From an uncultured Sterolibacterium sp. (GTDB lineage Bacteria; Pseudomonadota; Gammaproteobacteria; Burkholderiales; Rhodocyclaceae): 37,583 bases of DNA. Below, one piece after another: positions 9,362 to 19,695 of the stretch. The translations under genes and the position numbers were made by a program. The DNA is taken from contig CAIVDC010000099.1 in the NCBI GenBank assembly GCA_903904605.1, positions 1 to 37,583 of the forward strand, written 5' to 3'. The notes beneath the pieces were generated by a model, which worked only from the letters and a program-made list of their open reading frames with translations, made no database searches and was not told where the DNA came from. The first letter of the stretch is position 1. Each line of letters opens with the position of its first letter.

Positions 9362-10512
9362 TGCGCCAGGCGTCGCCGGCGGCGCAGCAGGAACTGGACG
9401 CCTGGCTGCTTTGGCCGGCGCTGGCCCTGCTGCTGTTCGGCCTGGTGATGGTCTATTCGGCCTCGATCGCCACGGCCGAGGGGAGCCGGTTCACCGGCTT
9501 CCAGTCCGCCTATTTCCTGATTCGCCATGGCGTGTTCCTGGCCATCGGCCTGATCCTCGGCGCCATGGCATTTCAGATCCCGTTGCGCATCTGGCAGCAG
9601 GCCTCGCCCTGGCTGTTCGTCGCCAGCTTCCTGCTGCTCCTGGTGGTGCTGGTGCCGCACCTGGGTCGTTCGGTCAATGGCGCACAGCGCTGGCTGCCCC
9701 TGGGCCCGGTGAGCCTCCAGCCTTCGGAACTGACCAAGCTGTTCGTGGTGCTCTATGCGGCGGACTATACGACGCGCAAGCTGGCCGACATGGATTCCTT
9801 CCGGCGCGGCTTCGTGCCGATGGCGGTCGTCATGCTGCTGGTCGGCGGCCTGCTGCTCAAGGAGCCGGATTTCGGCGCCTTCGTGGTGATCGTTTGCATC
9901 GCCGTGGGCATCCTCTTCCTGGGCGGCATCAACGCCCGGCTGTTCAGTGCGCTGGTGCTGGTGCTGCTGGTCGGCTTCGTCATCCTGATCTGGGTTTCGC
10001 CTTACCGCCGCGAACGGATCTTCGGCTTCATGGATCCCTGGCAGGATTCCTACGGCCGCGGCTACCAGTTGTCCCACGCCTTGATCGCCTTCGGCCGCGG
10101 CGAATGGCTGGGCGTGGGACTGGGCGCCAGCGTCGAGAAACTGTTCTATCTGCCTGAAGCGCACACCGACTTCCTGCTGGCGGTAATTGCCGAGGAGCTC
10201 GGCTTCCTCGGCGTCGCAACGGTGATCGGTCTGTTCGCCATCATCGTCCAGCGCTCCTTCGTGATCGGCCGCCAGGCGCTCACGCTCGACCGCCTTTATG
10301 CCGGACTGGTGGCTCAGGGCATCGGCATCTGGATCGGCGTCCAGGCCTTCATCAACATGGGCGTCAACATGGGTCTGCTGCCGACCAAGGGCCTGACTCT
10401 CCCGCTGATGAGCTTCGGCGGCTCGGGGATTGTCGCCAACTGCGTGGCCCTCGCCATCCTGGCGCGGGTGGATTACGAGAACAGACTGCTGATGCGCGGG
10501 GGACCGGTATGA
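9358..10512 (+). CDS. ftsW: Septal peptidoglycan glycosyltransferase FtsW
   Basis: FtsW is the SEDS-family membrane polymerase that makes septal glycan strands with FtsI. The 384-residue protein has about ten hydrophobic segments and the SEDS signatures: MVYSAS near the first membrane helix, [32 protein letters not shown] and the C-terminal [10 protein letters not shown] motif. The gene starts with two consecutive ATG codons; the first overlaps the murD stop (ATGA), the second (9361) is equally possible. The 3' end overlaps murG by 4 nt. Confidence 0.96.
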   Translation: MMRQASPAAQQELDAWLLWPALALLLFGLVMVYSASIATAEGSRFTGFQSAYFLIRHGVFLAIGLILGAMAFQIPLRIWQQASPWLFVASFLLLLVVLVPHLGRSVNGAQRWLPLGPVSLQPSELTKLFVVLYAADYTTRKLADMDSFRRGFVPMAVVMLLVGGLLLKEPDFGAFVVIVCIAVGILFLGGINARLFSALVLVLLVGFVILIWVSPYRRERIFGFMDPWQDSYGRGYQLSHALIAFGRGEWLGVGLGASVEKLFYLPEAHTDFLLAVIAEELGFLGVATVIGLFAIIVQRSFVIGRQALTLDRLYAGLVAQGIGIWIGVQAFINMGVNMGLLPTKGLTLPLMSFGGSGIVANCVALAILARVDYENRLLMRGGPV

Positions 10513-11564
10513 AGACCCTGCTGGTCATGGCCGGCGGCACGGGCGGGCACATATTTCCCGGCCTGGCTGTCGCCGACTATCTTCGCGATCAAGGCTGGCG
10601 CGTCGTCTGGCTGGGCAATCCGGACGGCATGGAAGCGAGGCTGGTGCCCGCGCGCGGCTACGAGCTGGCACCGCTGCGCTTCGGGGCGCTGCGCGGCAAG
10701 GGACTGGTGCGCAAACTCATGCTGCCGTTCAACTTGTTGACGGGATTCTGGCAGGCGAGGAAAGAACTGTTACGGATAGAACCGGATGTCGTGCTCGGCA
10801 TGGGCGGCTTCGTCAGTTTTCCCGGCGGCATGATGGCGGCGCTGCTGCGCCGGCCGCTGGTGCTGCATGAGCAGAATTCGGTGGCGGGGCTCGCGAACAG
10901 GGTGCTGTCGGGTCTGGCCGACAGGATCCTGACAGGCTTCCCGGGGACGCTCAGGAAGGGCGAATGGTGCGGCAATCCCTTGCGTTCCGAGATCGCCGCA
11001 CTGAAACCGCCGGCACAGCGCTTCGAGGGCCGCACGGGCCCGCTGCGTCTGCTGGTGCTGGGCGGCAGCCTCGGTGCCACCGCGCTCAACGACCAGGTAC
11101 CCAAGGCGATTGCGCTGCTGCCTCCGGAAAATCGACCGCAGGTCGTGCATCAGGCGGGCGAGAAGCACCTCGAGGATCTCAAATGCAGCTATGCGGCGGC
11201 GGGAGTCGCCGCCAATTGCGTCGCGTTCATCGAGGACATGGCCGGTGCCTATGACTGGGCCGATCTGGTCATCTGCCGGGCCGGAGCGCTGACCGTCGCC
11301 GAGCTGGCCGCCGCCGGGGTGGCCAGCATTCTGGTGCCGTACCCCTATGCGGTCGACGATCACCAGAGCGTCAACGCGCGATTCCTCGCCGATGCCGGCG
11401 CGGCGATCCTGCTCCCGCAACAGGAAATGACGCCGCAGAAACTGTCGCTGATGGGCAATCTGACGCGCGGCCAATTGCAGCAAATGGCCGAGAAGGCGAG
11501 AGAGCTGGCCAGGCCCGATGCCACGGGCACGGTGGCGCGGGCCTGCATGGATCTGGCGAAATGA
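10509..11564 (+). CDS. murG: UDP-GlcNAc:lipid I N-acetylglucosaminyltransferase MurG
   Basis: MurG is a peripheral inner-membrane GT-B glycosyltransferase that turns lipid I into lipid II. The 351-residue protein begins with [16 protein letters not shown], the N-terminal glycine-rich loop. It has [13 protein letters not shown] in the acceptor domain, LVLGGSLGA at the start of the C-terminal domain, and the donor-binding [16 protein letters not shown] motif. The length is typical. It starts in an ATGA overlap with ftsW. Ten bases separate it from murC, one of the few small gaps in this cluster. Confidence 0.97.
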   Translation: MKTLLVMAGGTGGHIFPGLAVADYLRDQGWRVVWLGNPDGMEARLVPARGYELAPLRFGALRGKGLVRKLMLPFNLLTGFWQARKELLRIEPDVVLGMGGFVSFPGGMMAALLRRPLVLHEQNSVAGLANRVLSGLADRILTGFPGTLRKGEWCGNPLRSEIAALKPPAQRFEGRTGPLRLLVLGGSLGATALNDQVPKAIALLPPENRPQVVHQAGEKHLEDLKCSYAAAGVAANCVAFIEDMAGAYDWADLVICRAGALTVAELAAAGVASILVPYPYAVDDHQSVNARFLADAGAAILLPQQEMTPQKLSLMGNLTRGQLQQMAEKARELARPDATGTVARACMDLAK

Positions 11565-11574
11565 AAGGCGTCCC

Positions 11575-12969
11575 ATGAAACATAAAATCCAGCGCATTCA
11601 CTTCGTCGGTATCGGTGGCTCGGGCATGAGCGGCATTGCCGAAGTGCTGCTGAACCAGGGTTATGAAGTGAGCGGTTCTGATCTTGCCGACAATGCGGCA
11701 AGCAGGCGACTGGCGACACTGGGCGTCAACATCGCCCTGGGTCACGCGCGCGACAACATCGCCGGCGCCGACGCCGTCGTCGTTTCCACGGCGGTTCGGG
11801 CCGACAATCCGGAAGTCCTGGCGGCTCGCGAAAAAGGAATTCCCGTGGTGCCGCGCGCCCTGATGCTCGCCGAATTGATGCGCCTGAAGCAGGGCATTGC
11901 CGTCGCCGGCACCCACGGCAAGACCACCACGACCAGCCTGATCGCGAGCGTGCTGGCCGAGGGCGGCCTCGATCCGACCTTCGTCATCGGCGGCCGTTTG
12001 AACTCGGCCGGCGCCAACGCACGGCTCGGGCAGGGTGAATTCCTCGTCGCCGAAGCAGACGAATCGGATGCCTCCTTCCTCCACCTGCAGCCGGTGATCG
12101 CCGTCGTCACCAACATCGACGCCGACCACATGGAGACCTACGGCCACGATTTCAACCGGCTCAAACAGGCCTTCGTCGAGTTTCTCCAGCACCTGCCTTT
12201 CTATGGCGTCGCCGTGCTCTGCGCCGACGACGCCAACCTGCGCGAGATCATGCCGCAAGTGCCGAAGCAGATCGTGCGCTACGGCCTCACGGCCCAGGCC
12301 AATGTGCGCGCCGAGAATGTATCGGCGGCCGGCGGCCGGATGCATTTCGATTGCGTGCGGGAAAACGGCAGTCTTAGCCGTTTTCCCGTCACCCTCAATC
12401 TGCCGGGATTGCACAACGTGCTCAATGCCCTGGCTGCGATCGCCGTCGCCAGCGAAGTGGGTGTGGCCGACGACGCGATCATCAAGGCCCTGGGCGAATT
12501 CAAGGGAGTAGGCCGGCGTTTCCAGCGTTTCGGCGAGATCGCCCTCGAAGGCGGCGGCAGCTTCACCCTGATCGACGACTATGGCCACCACCCGGCGGAA
12601 ATGCGGGCGACGCTTGCCGCGGCGCGCGGCGCTTTTCCCGGTCGACGCCTGGTGCTGGCCTTCCAGCCGCACCGCTACACCCGAACCCGCGACTGCTTCG
12701 AGGATTTCGTCAAGGTGCTCTCGAGCATCGACTGCCTGCTGCTGACCGAGGTCTACGCCGCGGGCGAATCGCCCATCGTGGCGGCCGACGCCCGCGCGCT
12801 GGTGCGCGCGATCCGCGTCGCCGGCAAGGTCGAACCGCTGTTCGTCGATGACATCGCGGCCATGCCGCGGATGATCCTCGATGTGGCTCGGGACGGCGAC
12901 GTGGTGATCACCATGGGCGCCGGCTCGATCGGCAGCGTCCCCGGAAAGCTCGCGGTGCTGAAGCCATGA
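11575..12969 (+). CDS. murC: UDP-N-acetylmuramate:L-alanine ligase MurC
   Basis: MurC joins L-alanine to UDP-MurNAc, the first stem-peptide step. The 464-residue protein has the N-terminal [15 protein letters not shown] loop, the P-loop [13 protein letters not shown], the EADESDASF motif and the [10 protein letters not shown] motif. The start chosen is the ATG giving [15 protein letters not shown], with an AAAGG site 5-8 nt upstream. The open frame extends 19 codons further but would run deep into murG and adds nothing conserved. It overlaps murB by 4 nt. Confidence 0.96.
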   Translation: MKHKIQRIHFVGIGGSGMSGIAEVLLNQGYEVSGSDLADNAASRRLATLGVNIALGHARDNIAGADAVVVSTAVRADNPEVLAAREKGIPVVPRALMLAELMRLKQGIAVAGTHGKTTTTSLIASVLAEGGLDPTFVIGGRLNSAGANARLGQGEFLVAEADESDASFLHLQPVIAVVTNIDADHMETYGHDFNRLKQAFVEFLQHLPFYGVAVLCADDANLREIMPQVPKQIVRYGLTAQANVRAENVSAAGGRMHFDCVRENGSLSRFPVTLNLPGLHNVLNALAAIAVASEVGVADDAIIKALGEFKGVGRRFQRFGEIALEGGGSFTLIDDYGHHPAEMRATLAAARGAFPGRRLVLAFQPHRYTRTRDCFEDFVKVLSSIDCLLLTEVYAAGESPIVAADARALVRAIRVAGKVEPLFVDDIAAMPRMILDVARDGDVVITMGAGSIGSVPGKLAVLKP

Positions 12970-13895
12970 AGCCGGTCAGCCGCCTGCCGTCATCGAAGAC
13001 GCCGCTGCGCGGCGAGTCGCGCGTCGACCTGCCGATGGCCCGGCATGTCTCCTGGCGTGCCGGCGGGTCGGTGGCGCGCGCCTACTTTCCCGCCGATCTC
13101 GAAGACCTGGGCGCATTTCTGCGCCAGTTGCGCCATGACGAGCCGCTGCTCTTCGTCGGTCTGGGCAGCAACCTCCTGGTGCGCGACGGCGGCTTCGACG
13201 GCACCGCGGTGTTCACCCACGGCGCCTTGAAGGCGCTGCGCCTTGAAGCCTCCGGCCTGGTCTATGCGGAGGCCGGGGTGGCGAGCCCAAAGCTCGCCCG
13301 CTTCGCCGCCAACCATGGCCTGTCCGGCGCGGAGTTCCTGGCCGGCGTGCCGGGCACCGTCGGCGGCGCCTTGGCAATGAACGCCGGGTGCTATGGCGCG
13401 GAGACCTGGGATTTCGTGGAAAAACTCCTGATGCTCGATCGTCACGGCGCGTTGATAGAGCGCGCGCCAGCCGACTTCACCGTCGGCTACCGCCATGTCG
13501 GGCTTAATGCCAGTTGCGACGAATGGTTCGCGGGGGCATGGCTGCGATTTCCTCCGGGCGACAAGCAGGCCGCACGGGATCGCATCCGCGGCTTGCTGGA
13601 AAGCCGCATCAAGAGCCAGCCGCTGACCTTGGCCAATGCCGGTTCGATATTCCGCAACCCGCCGGGCGATCACGCCGCCCGCCTCATCGAGGCGGCGGGT
13701 CTGAAGGGCTTCGCCATCGGCGGTGCGCGTGTCTCGGAAAAGCACAGCAATTTCATCGTTAATCCGGACAGTGCGGCGACGGCCAGTGAGATAGAAATGC
13801 TAATCGACCATGTCAGGGCCGTCGTCGGAGATAAGTTCGGCGTGGATTTGCGGCGCGAGGTGCGGATTGTCGGGGAAAGATCGAGCAATGAATGA
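12966..13895 (+). CDS. murB: UDP-N-acetylenolpyruvoylglucosamine reductase MurB
   Basis: MurB is the FAD enzyme that reduces UDP-GlcNAc-enolpyruvate to UDP-MurNAc with NADPH. The 309-residue protein has an FAD-binding region with [13 protein letters not shown] and [15 protein letters not shown], and the catalytic NAGSIFRNP block with the serine expected to protonate the intermediate, followed by [14 protein letters not shown]. The start overlaps the murC stop. The end overlaps ddl by 8 nt. Nothing unusual is seen. Confidence 0.96.
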   Translation: MKPVSRLPSSKTPLRGESRVDLPMARHVSWRAGGSVARAYFPADLEDLGAFLRQLRHDEPLLFVGLGSNLLVRDGGFDGTAVFTHGALKALRLEASGLVYAEAGVASPKLARFAANHGLSGAEFLAGVPGTVGGALAMNAGCYGAETWDFVEKLLMLDRHGALIERAPADFTVGYRHVGLNASCDEWFAGAWLRFPPGDKQAARDRIRGLLESRIKSQPLTLANAGSIFRNPPGDHAARLIEAAGLKGFAIGGARVSEKHSNFIVNPDSAATASEIEMLIDHVRAVVGDKFGVDLRREVRIVGERSSNE

Positions 13896-14799
13896 CATTG
13901 GCAAAGTGGCGGTGCTCATGGGCGGACCTTCGGCCGAGCGGGAAATTTCCCTGCTCTCGGGCCGCGCCGTGCTCGCCGCTCTCCTTCGCCAGGGTGTCGA
14001 TGCCCACGCCTTCGATCCGGCCTCGCTGAATCTATGGGATCTGAAAAAGGAAGGTTTCGATCGCGTCTTCATCGCCCTGCACGGGCGTTTCGGGGAAGAC
14101 GGCACGGTGCAGGGGGCGCTGGAAACCCTGGGAATCCCCTATACCGGCAGCGGCGTGATGGCCTCGGCCATCGCCATGGACAAGTGGCGCACCAAGATGC
14201 TCTGGCTTGCCGCCGGCTTGCCCACGCCGCGCTACCGATTGCTCGACGGGCAATCGGACCTCGCCCTGGTCGCCGAAGAATTGGGCCTGCCGCTGATCGT
14301 CAAACCGGCGCGCGAGGGCTCTTCGATCGGCGTCAGCAAAGTCGGCTCGGCGGCCGAGATGGCTTCCGCCTACTCTCTCGCGGCCGGCCTCGACGCCCTG
14401 GTGCTGGCCGAAGAGTTCGTGGCGGGGCAGGAACTGACGGCGGCGGTCCTGGGCGAGCGCGTCCTGCCTCTGGTGCATATCGACGCGCCGGAGGGCAGCT
14501 ACGATTATCACAACAAGTACTTCACCGATGCGGTGCGTTATCACTGCCCTGCGGCGATACGCCCCGGGGTCGAGGCGGCGATCGGGCACGCCTGCCTCTC
14601 GGCGTTTCGCGTCCTGGGTTGTCGTGGCTGGGGAAGGCTGGATCTCATCCTGCAGCCTGATGGACGTTTCTTCCTCCTCGAAATGAACACCGTGCCGGGC
14701 ATGACCGACCACTCGCTGGTGCCGATGGCGGCACGCGCCGCCGGGATGGGTTTCGGCGATCTGGTGCTGCGGATTCTGAAAGAGGCGCAACTTGGCTAA
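13888..14799 (+). CDS. ddl: D-alanine:D-alanine ligase
   Basis: This ATP-grasp enzyme makes D-alanyl-D-alanine for MurF. The 303-residue protein begins [20 protein letters not shown], shows the ATP-grasp [18 protein letters not shown] motif, then [19 protein letters not shown] and [13 protein letters not shown], which carry the metal-binding and substrate residues. It resembles the short DdlB type normally found in dcw clusters. The ATG lies inside the end of murB (8-nt overlap), and it overlaps ftsQ by 8 nt. An open frame extends upstream but is non-coding there. Confidence 0.97.
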   Translation: MNDIGKVAVLMGGPSAEREISLLSGRAVLAALLRQGVDAHAFDPASLNLWDLKKEGFDRVFIALHGRFGEDGTVQGALETLGIPYTGSGVMASAIAMDKWRTKMLWLAAGLPTPRYRLLDGQSDLALVAEELGLPLIVKPAREGSSIGVSKVGSAAEMASAYSLAAGLDALVLAEEFVAGQELTAAVLGERVLPLVHIDAPEGSYDYHNKYFTDAVRYHCPAAIRPGVEAAIGHACLSAFRVLGCRGWGRLDLILQPDGRFFLLEMNTVPGMTDHSLVPMAARAAGMGFGDLVLRILKEAQLG

Positions 14800-15619
14800 A
14801 TTCGGCGGTCTCGACCGGAAAGCCGCGAAGGCGGGTCGCCAGGCCAGGGTGGCGTCGCAACCGGCGGATGGCTTCTGGGACCGGCCGAAATTGATGACGC
14901 TGCTGGCCGATGCGCTGCTGCTGGCTGGCGGCGCGGCGCTGGCCTGGGCGATGGTGCTCCTGGTAACCCGCCTGCCGTTTTTTCCGCTGCGCCAGGTCGT
15001 CCTGATGAATCGCCCGGCTCAGGTGACCCGGGCCCAGATCGAGGTCGCGGCGCGAAGCTCGCTCGCCGGCAATTTCTTCACGGTGAATCTCGATTCGGTG
15101 CGCGCCGCGCTCGAGAAGCAGGCCTGGGTCCGTCACGCTTCGGTGCGGCGTCATTGGCCGGACGGCATCGAAGTGACGCTAGAAGAGCACGTCGCCGCCG
15201 CGCGCTGGCAGCATGGCGCGGATGAATCCCTTCTGGTCAATGACCAGGGCGAGGTCTTCGCTGCCCCGGAAGCGCCCGCCCAGGAGGCGCTGCCCCTGCT
15301 CGCCGGTCCCGAAGGCAGTGCCACGCTGGTGCTGTCGCGCTACCGCCAGTTCTCGGCGCTGCTGCTGCCGCTTCGGCGCACGCCGCGCGTGGTGGCGCTC
15401 TCGCCGCGCCAGGCCTGGCAGTTGCGCCTGGACGACGGACTGACCCTGGAACTCGGCCGCGACCAGCCGAAGCACCCGATAGAGGAGCGGATCGCCCGCT
15501 TCGTCGGCACCTACGGTGCGCTAAAGGCGCGCATCCAGACCCCCATCGGCGCGATCGACATGCGCTACCCCAACGGCTTCGCGCTGCGGCCGGCCCACAA
15601 CGATAAAGGCAGTGCATGA
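14792..15619 (+). CDS. ftsQ: Cell division protein FtsQ (TTG start)
   Basis: FtsQ is the bitopic membrane protein that organises FtsL and FtsB and regulates FtsWI. The 275-residue product has a basic cytoplasmic segment, one membrane helix at about residues 43-63, a POTRA domain beginning about residue 68 ([10 protein letters not shown]), and a beta domain. The start is TTG. AGAGG (14780-14784) lies 7 nt upstream at ideal spacing, and the first in-frame ATG would remove 35 residues of the cytoplasmic part, so TTG is preferred. The rare start may lower expression, in keeping with the scarcity of FtsQ in cells. Confidence 0.93.
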   Translation: MAKFGGLDRKAAKAGRQARVASQPADGFWDRPKLMTLLADALLLAGGAALAWAMVLLVTRLPFFPLRQVVLMNRPAQVTRAQIEVAARSSLAGNFFTVNLDSVRAALEKQAWVRHASVRRHWPDGIEVTLEEHVAAARWQHGADESLLVNDQGEVFAAPEAPAQEALPLLAGPEGSATLVLSRYRQFSALLLPLRRTPRVVALSPRQAWQLRLDDGLTLELGRDQPKHPIEERIARFVGTYGALKARIQTPIGAIDMRYPNGFALRPAHNDKGSA

Positions 15620-15651
15620 ATAAGCCTTTCACCCTCCTCCTTCTCTCATGA
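15616..15651 (+). CDS. Possible 11-codon coupling peptide between ftsQ and ftsA
   Basis: A tiny ORF encodes [11 protein letters not shown]. Its ATG overlaps the ftsQ stop (ATGA), it has an AAAGG site 6 nt upstream (15605-15609), and its own TGA overlaps the ftsA ATG in a second ATGA. The 25 nt just before ftsA are pyrimidine-rich and contain no Shine-Dalgarno. Translating this mini-ORF would carry ribosomes straight from ftsQ to the ftsA start. The overlaps are seen directly; that it is translated or serves coupling is inference. Confidence 0.4.
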   Translation: MNKPFTLLLLS

Positions 15652-16877
15652 GTAAAGAAACCAAGGATCTGATCGTCGGCCTCGACATCGGCACGTCGAA
15701 GATCTTCGCCATCGTCGGGGAACTGACTGCGGAAGGAACGCTGGCCATCCTGGGCATCGGCAGTCAGGAGTCGCGGGGCCTCAAGAAGGGCGTGGTGGTC
15801 AATATCGAGGCGACGGTGAATGCCATCTCCCGCGCCATCCAGGAAGTGGAACTGATGGCCGACTGCAAGGTGAAGGAGGTCTACACCGGAATCGCCGGCA
15901 GCCACATCAAAAGCAAGGATTCGGACGGCATGGCCGTGGTGCGCGAGAAGGAAGTGACGCAACTCGACGTCGAGCGCGCGATCGAGGCGGCCAATGCGAC
16001 GCCGATCTCGGCCGACGACCAGATCCTGCACACCCTGGTCCAGGAGTTCATCGTCGACGGCCAGGACGGCGTCAAGGAACCGATAGGCATGGATGCGAAG
16101 CGCCTTGAAGTGCGGGTGCACATCGTCACCGGCGCCGTCACCTCGGTCCAGAATATCGTGAAATGCGTGCACCGCTGCGGTCTGGAAGTGGTCGACCTGG
16201 TGCTGCAGCCGCTCGCCTCGGGCCATGCCGTGCTCACCGACGACGAGACGGACGTCGGCGTCTGCCTGGTGGACATCGGCGGCGGGACGACCGATATCGC
16301 CGTGTTCAGCCAGGGAGCGATTCGCCACACGGCGGTGATCGCCATCGCCGGCGACCAGATCACCAATGACATCGCCATAGCCTTGCGCACGTCGACCCAG
16401 GACGCCGAGGAAATCAAGATCCATTATGGCGTTGCCCTGCATCAACTGGCGGACGCCGAGGAAATGATCGAGGTGCCGGGCGTCGGCGACCGGCCTTCGA
16501 CGCAGTTGTCTCGACAGACGCTGGCCGGGGTGATCCAGCCGCGCGTCGAGGAAGTGTTCCAGAAGGTGCAGGACGAACTGCGGAAATGCGGCTACGAGCG
16601 GCTGCTGCGCGCCGGCATCGTGCTGACCGGCGGGGCGGCGGCGATGCCCGGCATGGTCCAGTTGGGCGAGGAAGTTTTCCACAACACGGTCAAGCTCGGC
16701 ATTCCCCACTACGAAGGCAACCTCAAGGACATCGTGCGCAATCCGCGCTATTCGACGGCGATGGGGCTGATGCTGGAAGGCATGGCGCAGAAGAAGCGCG
16801 GGCAGAAGGTGCAAGGTACGACGAGTTTCAAGCAAATCCTGGCGCGGATGCGCTCGTGGTTTCAGAAGAATTTTTGA
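15648..16877 (+). CDS. ftsA: Cell division protein FtsA
   Basis: FtsA is the actin-like ATPase that tethers FtsZ to the inner membrane. The 409-residue protein has the phosphate-1 motif LDIGTSKIFAIVGE, the SHIKSKDSDG region of the 1C subdomain, VDIGGGTTDIAVF (phosphate-2), and GIVLTGGAAAMPG (adenosine motif). The C-terminus ends in RMRSWFQKNF, an amphipathic membrane-targeting helix. The start is fixed by homology at the N-terminus, yet there is no Shine-Dalgarno; the bases before it are CCTCCTCCTTCTCTC. Initiation probably depends on coupling to upstream translation. Confidence 0.96.
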   Translation: MSKETKDLIVGLDIGTSKIFAIVGELTAEGTLAILGIGSQESRGLKKGVVVNIEATVNAISRAIQEVELMADCKVKEVYTGIAGSHIKSKDSDGMAVVREKEVTQLDVERAIEAANATPISADDQILHTLVQEFIVDGQDGVKEPIGMDAKRLEVRVHIVTGAVTSVQNIVKCVHRCGLEVVDLVLQPLASGHAVLTDDETDVGVCLVDIGGGTTDIAVFSQGAIRHTAVIAIAGDQITNDIAIALRTSTQDAEEIKIHYGVALHQLADAEEMIEVPGVGDRPSTQLSRQTLAGVIQPRVEEVFQKVQDELRKCGYERLLRAGIVLTGGAAAMPGMVQLGEEVFHNTVKLGIPHYEGNLKDIVRNPRYSTAMGLMLEGMAQKKRGQKVQGTTSFKQILARMRSWFQKNF

Positions 16878-16902
16878 TTGCAGTATCTACAAGGAGGCGA
16901 GC

Positions 16903-18069
16903 ATGTTTGAAATCGTAGACAAGGATCCGAGTCCGACCATCATCAAGGTCATCGGTGTCGGCGGAGCGGGCGGCAACGCCGTCGAACACATGATCCGCGA
17001 AGGTGTTCAGGGCGTGGAGTTCATCTGCGCCAACACCGACGGACAGGCGCTGAAGAAGAGTTCAGCCGGCGTCAAGCTGCAATTCGGCCCCGGTCTGGGC
17101 GCCGGCGGCAAGCCGGAGAAGGCGCGCGATCACGCCATGGCCGACCGCGAGCGCATCTCCGAGGCGCTGGCCGGGGCGCACATGGTGTTCATCACCGCGG
17201 GCATGGGCGGCGGCACCGGCACCGGGGCGGCGCCGATCGTCGCGGAAGTGGCGCGCGAACTGGGCATACTCACCGTCGCCGTGGTCACCAAGCCCTTCGA
17301 ATATGAGGGCCGGCGCATGAGCCTGGCCGAACAGGGTCTGGCCGAATTGGCTCAGCATGTCGATTCGCTGATCGTCATCCTGAACGAGAAATTGATGGAG
17401 GTACTCGGTGAAGAGGTCAGCATGATCGAAGCCTTCAAGTCCGCCGACAATGTGCTCAAGAATGCAGTCGGCGGCATTGCCGAGATCATCAATGTGCCCG
17501 GCCTGGTGAACGTCGACTTCGAGGATGTCCGCACCGTGATGGGCGAGATGGGCAAGGCGATGATGGGTTCGGCCACCGCCGCCGGCGTCGATCGTGCCCG
17601 CATCGCCGCCGAGCAGGCCGTTTCCAGCCCGCTTCTCGAAGGCATCGAGCTTTCCGGCGCGCGCGGCGTGCTGGTCAATATCACCGCCAGCCTGTCGCTC
17701 GGCATGAAGGAGGTGAAGGATGTCATGAACACCATCCGCAACTATGCGGCGCCCGACGCCACGATCATCTTCGGCACCGTTTTCGAGGACGCCATGGAAG
17801 ACCAGTTGCGCGTCACCGTCGTTGCCACGGGCCTCGGCGGCGCCATCGCCAAGCCGCAGAGCAAGCCGGCGATCAGCGTCGTGCCGAGCCTGCGCACCGG
17901 CACCGACGACCGCTCCTTCGACGCGGTCAGCGGCAGCCTCGACCTCGGCTTGCCGGCGGTGTTCCAGTCCGGCCGCAGCAGCGCACGCAATGCCGCAGTC
18001 GACGCCATGACCGCGAGCGGTGTGGACAAGTACGACATTCCTGCGTTCCTGCGCAAGCAGGCGGACTGA
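16903..18069 (+). CDS. ftsZ: Cell division GTPase FtsZ
   Basis: FtsZ is the tubulin homologue that forms the division ring. The 388-residue protein shows VIGVGGAGGNAVEHM, the GTP-binding signature GGGTGTGAAP, and the C-terminal core domain. It ends with a linker and the conserved tail DKYDIPAFLRKQ that binds FtsA and other partners. A strong AAGGAGG ribosome site lies a few bases before the ATG, unlike the weak or missing sites of its neighbours, which fits the high level of FtsZ needed. A 25-bp gap separates it from ftsA. Confidence 0.98.
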   Translation: MFEIVDKDPSPTIIKVIGVGGAGGNAVEHMIREGVQGVEFICANTDGQALKKSSAGVKLQFGPGLGAGGKPEKARDHAMADRERISEALAGAHMVFITAGMGGGTGTGAAPIVAEVARELGILTVAVVTKPFEYEGRRMSLAEQGLAELAQHVDSLIVILNEKLMEVLGEEVSMIEAFKSADNVLKNAVGGIAEIINVPGLVNVDFEDVRTVMGEMGKAMMGSATAAGVDRARIAAEQAVSSPLLEGIELSGARGVLVNITASLSLGMKEVKDVMNTIRNYAAPDATIIFGTVFEDAMEDQLRVTVVATGLGGAIAKPQSKPAISVVPSLRTGTDDRSFDAVSGSLDLGLPAVFQSGRSSARNAAVDAMTASGVDKYDIPAFLRKQAD

Positions 18070-18097
18070 GTATGACGGCATGCTGACGGACCTGCTA

Positions 18098-18106
18098 TGG
18101 TAGAAT
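18098..18106 (+). promoter_or_regulatory. Possible extended -10 promoter for lpxC
   Basis: TGGTAGAAT matches an extended -10 (TGn followed by TAGAAT, 18101-18106) in the 64-bp gap between ftsZ and lpxC. No good -35 lies 17 bp upstream, as is common for extended -10 promoters. It would start transcription near 18113 and let lpxC be expressed apart from the dcw operon. Confidence 0.4.
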
Positions 18107-18133
18107 TCGCCTCCCTGTCATAGCGGTCCAGAA

Positions 18134-19048
18134 ATGCTCAAACAGCGCACGCTCAAGACGCTCGTCAGTGCCGTCGGCGTCGGCCTGCACAGCGGCGTCA
18201 AGGTGACGCTCGTGCTGCGGCCCGCCGCGCCGGGAACCGGCATCGTGTTTCGCCGGGTCGATCTGCTGCCGCCGGTCGATCTCAAGGCCGACCCCTTCGC
18301 TGTTGGTGACACCCGCCTGGCGTCCTGTCTCGAGCAAGGCGGCACCCGGATAGCCACGGTCGAGCACCTGATGTCGGCGCTGGCGGGCCTGGGAATAGAC
18401 AACCTCTACATCGACGTCGATGCCGCCGAACTGCCGATCATGGACGGCAGCGCCGCGCCCTTCGTGTTCCTGCTGCAGTCGGCCGGCATCCTCGAACAGA
18501 ATGCGGCGAAGAAATTCCTGCGCGTGAAGAAGACGGTCGAGGTGAAAGACGGCGACAAATGGGCCAGGCTGGAACCCTACGAAGGTTTTCGCGTTTCCTT
18601 CTCCATCGTCTTCAATCATCCTGCGGTGAGCCAGACCGGGACTTCCGTGACGGTCGATTTCGCCGAGCAATCCTACGTCCGAGAGGTGGCGCGCGCCCGC
18701 ACCTTCGGCTTCATGCAGGACGTCGAAACCATGCGCGACCAGGGGCTTGCCCTGGGCGGCAGCTTGGAAACCGCCATCGTCATGGACGAGTATCGGGTGT
18801 TGAATGCCGATGGCCTGCGCTATGAGGACGAGTTCGCCAAACACAAGCTGCTCGATGCCATCGGCGACTTGTACCTGGTCGGCCATCCGCTGCTCGCCGC
18901 CTTCTCCGCGCACAAGTCGGGCCACGCCCTCAACAACGCGCTGCTGCGCGCCCTGCTCGCCGACCAGACGGCCTGGGAGTTCACCACCTTCGAGCGCGCC
19001 GAGGAGACTCCTCAGGCGGTCGCGCACCTTTATCCTCTGGCGGCTTGA
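18134..19048 (+). CDS. lpxC: UDP-3-O-acyl-N-acetylglucosamine deacetylase LpxC
   Basis: LpxC is the zinc deacetylase for the first committed step of lipid A synthesis. The 304-residue protein has GVGLHSG near the start, the zinc-ligand motif EHLMSAL (His78), the [10 protein letters not shown] motif with further zinc ligands, and the SGHALNN loop near the C-terminus with the catalytic histidine region. The length is normal. Its presence confirms an LPS-bearing Gram-negative cell. It closes the dcw cluster, as in E. coli, and the GTG of the next small gene follows its stop with no gap. Confidence 0.97.
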   Translation: MLKQRTLKTLVSAVGVGLHSGVKVTLVLRPAAPGTGIVFRRVDLLPPVDLKADPFAVGDTRLASCLEQGGTRIATVEHLMSALAGLGIDNLYIDVDAAELPIMDGSAAPFVFLLQSAGILEQNAAKKFLRVKKTVEVKDGDKWARLEPYEGFRVSFSIVFNHPAVSQTGTSVTVDFAEQSYVREVARARTFGFMQDVETMRDQGLALGGSLETAIVMDEYRVLNADGLRYEDEFAKHKLLDAIGDLYLVGHPLLAAFSAHKSGHALNNALLRALLADQTAWEFTTFERAEETPQAVAHLYPLAA

Positions 19049-19231
19049 GTGCTGCTTCTGCGCTTGCTCGGCGTGCTGGTCGCGATCGCTATCGCCAGCG
19101 GCGTCGCGGCCTATATGGTGAGCGGGGACAAACGCTTTCTCCGGCTCTCGGCGCGGCTCGCGAAATACGCACTGATCGTCGCCTTCGTGTTTCTCGCGCT
19201 CCTGGCCCTGGAACGCGTCATTGCCCTGTAG
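19049..19231 (+). CDS. Small two-helix membrane protein of unknown function
   Basis: This 60-residue product has two hydrophobic segments (about residues 1-23 and 40-58) separated by a basic loop, so it should sit in the inner membrane. It starts with GTG directly after the lpxC TGA, and the last bases of lpxC would have to supply its ribosome site. The hydrophobic-loop-hydrophobic pattern and the coupled position support a real gene. I do not recognise a named family. Its TAG stop abuts the stop of dciA on the other strand with no base between them. Confidence 0.65.
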   Translation: MLLLRLLGVLVAIAIASGVAAYMVSGDKRFLRLSARLAKYALIVAFVFLALLALERVIAL

Positions 19232-19669
19232 TTATGCGCTGGCGCGATTGACCAGACGTAACAATGCGTCTTTCAATGAAGAACCCTCAGGCAGTCCAGT
19301 CGCAAGCGTTGTGAGTGCTTGCTTAGTGTTCTCGCTAAGTATAGAGCGGGATTGGCCCGAAGGCGGCGGCGGTATGGGATCCAGGGGTTGCACCTTGATC
19401 CGAATTTCGGTAACCTCGCTGCCACTCGATCGCAACGCGTCGCCCACGCTGGGCGCCATCTGCCTCAGTTTCGTGGCCACCGCGCCGTTGTCGGCGTGAA
19501 TGATGACGACGCCCAGCTTGTAGTTGGCGATACGGCAGGCCCTGGCAAGCGCGGTCGGTATTGTCGTTTCGATGATACGTTGCAGCTTCAGCAGGCGCCC
19601 GGCGTGGGCGGCAAGCCGCGCCATCGTTTCATCCGCATTCAGGTATTCGTCGAGGGTGCGCGCTTGCAT
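19232..19669 (-). CDS. dciA: DciA-like protein (DUF721), putative replicative helicase loader
   Basis: This 145-residue protein resembles the DUF721/DciA family, which helps load the DnaB helicase in bacteria lacking DnaC. The N-terminal part (about residues 1-95) looks like the DUF721 fold: LLKLQRIIETTIPTALARAC followed by a beta-rich stretch (GVVIIHADNGAVATKLRQ). The C-terminal part is low in complexity with a proline run (DPIPPPPSG) and then a helical end. The ATG has GAGG 5 nt upstream. In many proteobacteria dciA lies near secA and an M23 peptidase gene, as here. The family call is by pattern; a loader role is inference from the family. Confidence 0.75.
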   Translation of the reverse strand: MQARTLDEYLNADETMARLAAHAGRLLKLQRIIETTIPTALARACRIANYKLGVVIIHADNGAVATKLRQMAPSVGDALRSSGSEVTEIRIKVQPLDPIPPPPSGQSRSILSENTKQALTTLATGLPEGSSLKDALLRLVNRASA

Positions 19670-19695
19670 AAAGCCTCAGTGTAAAGGAGCACAAA

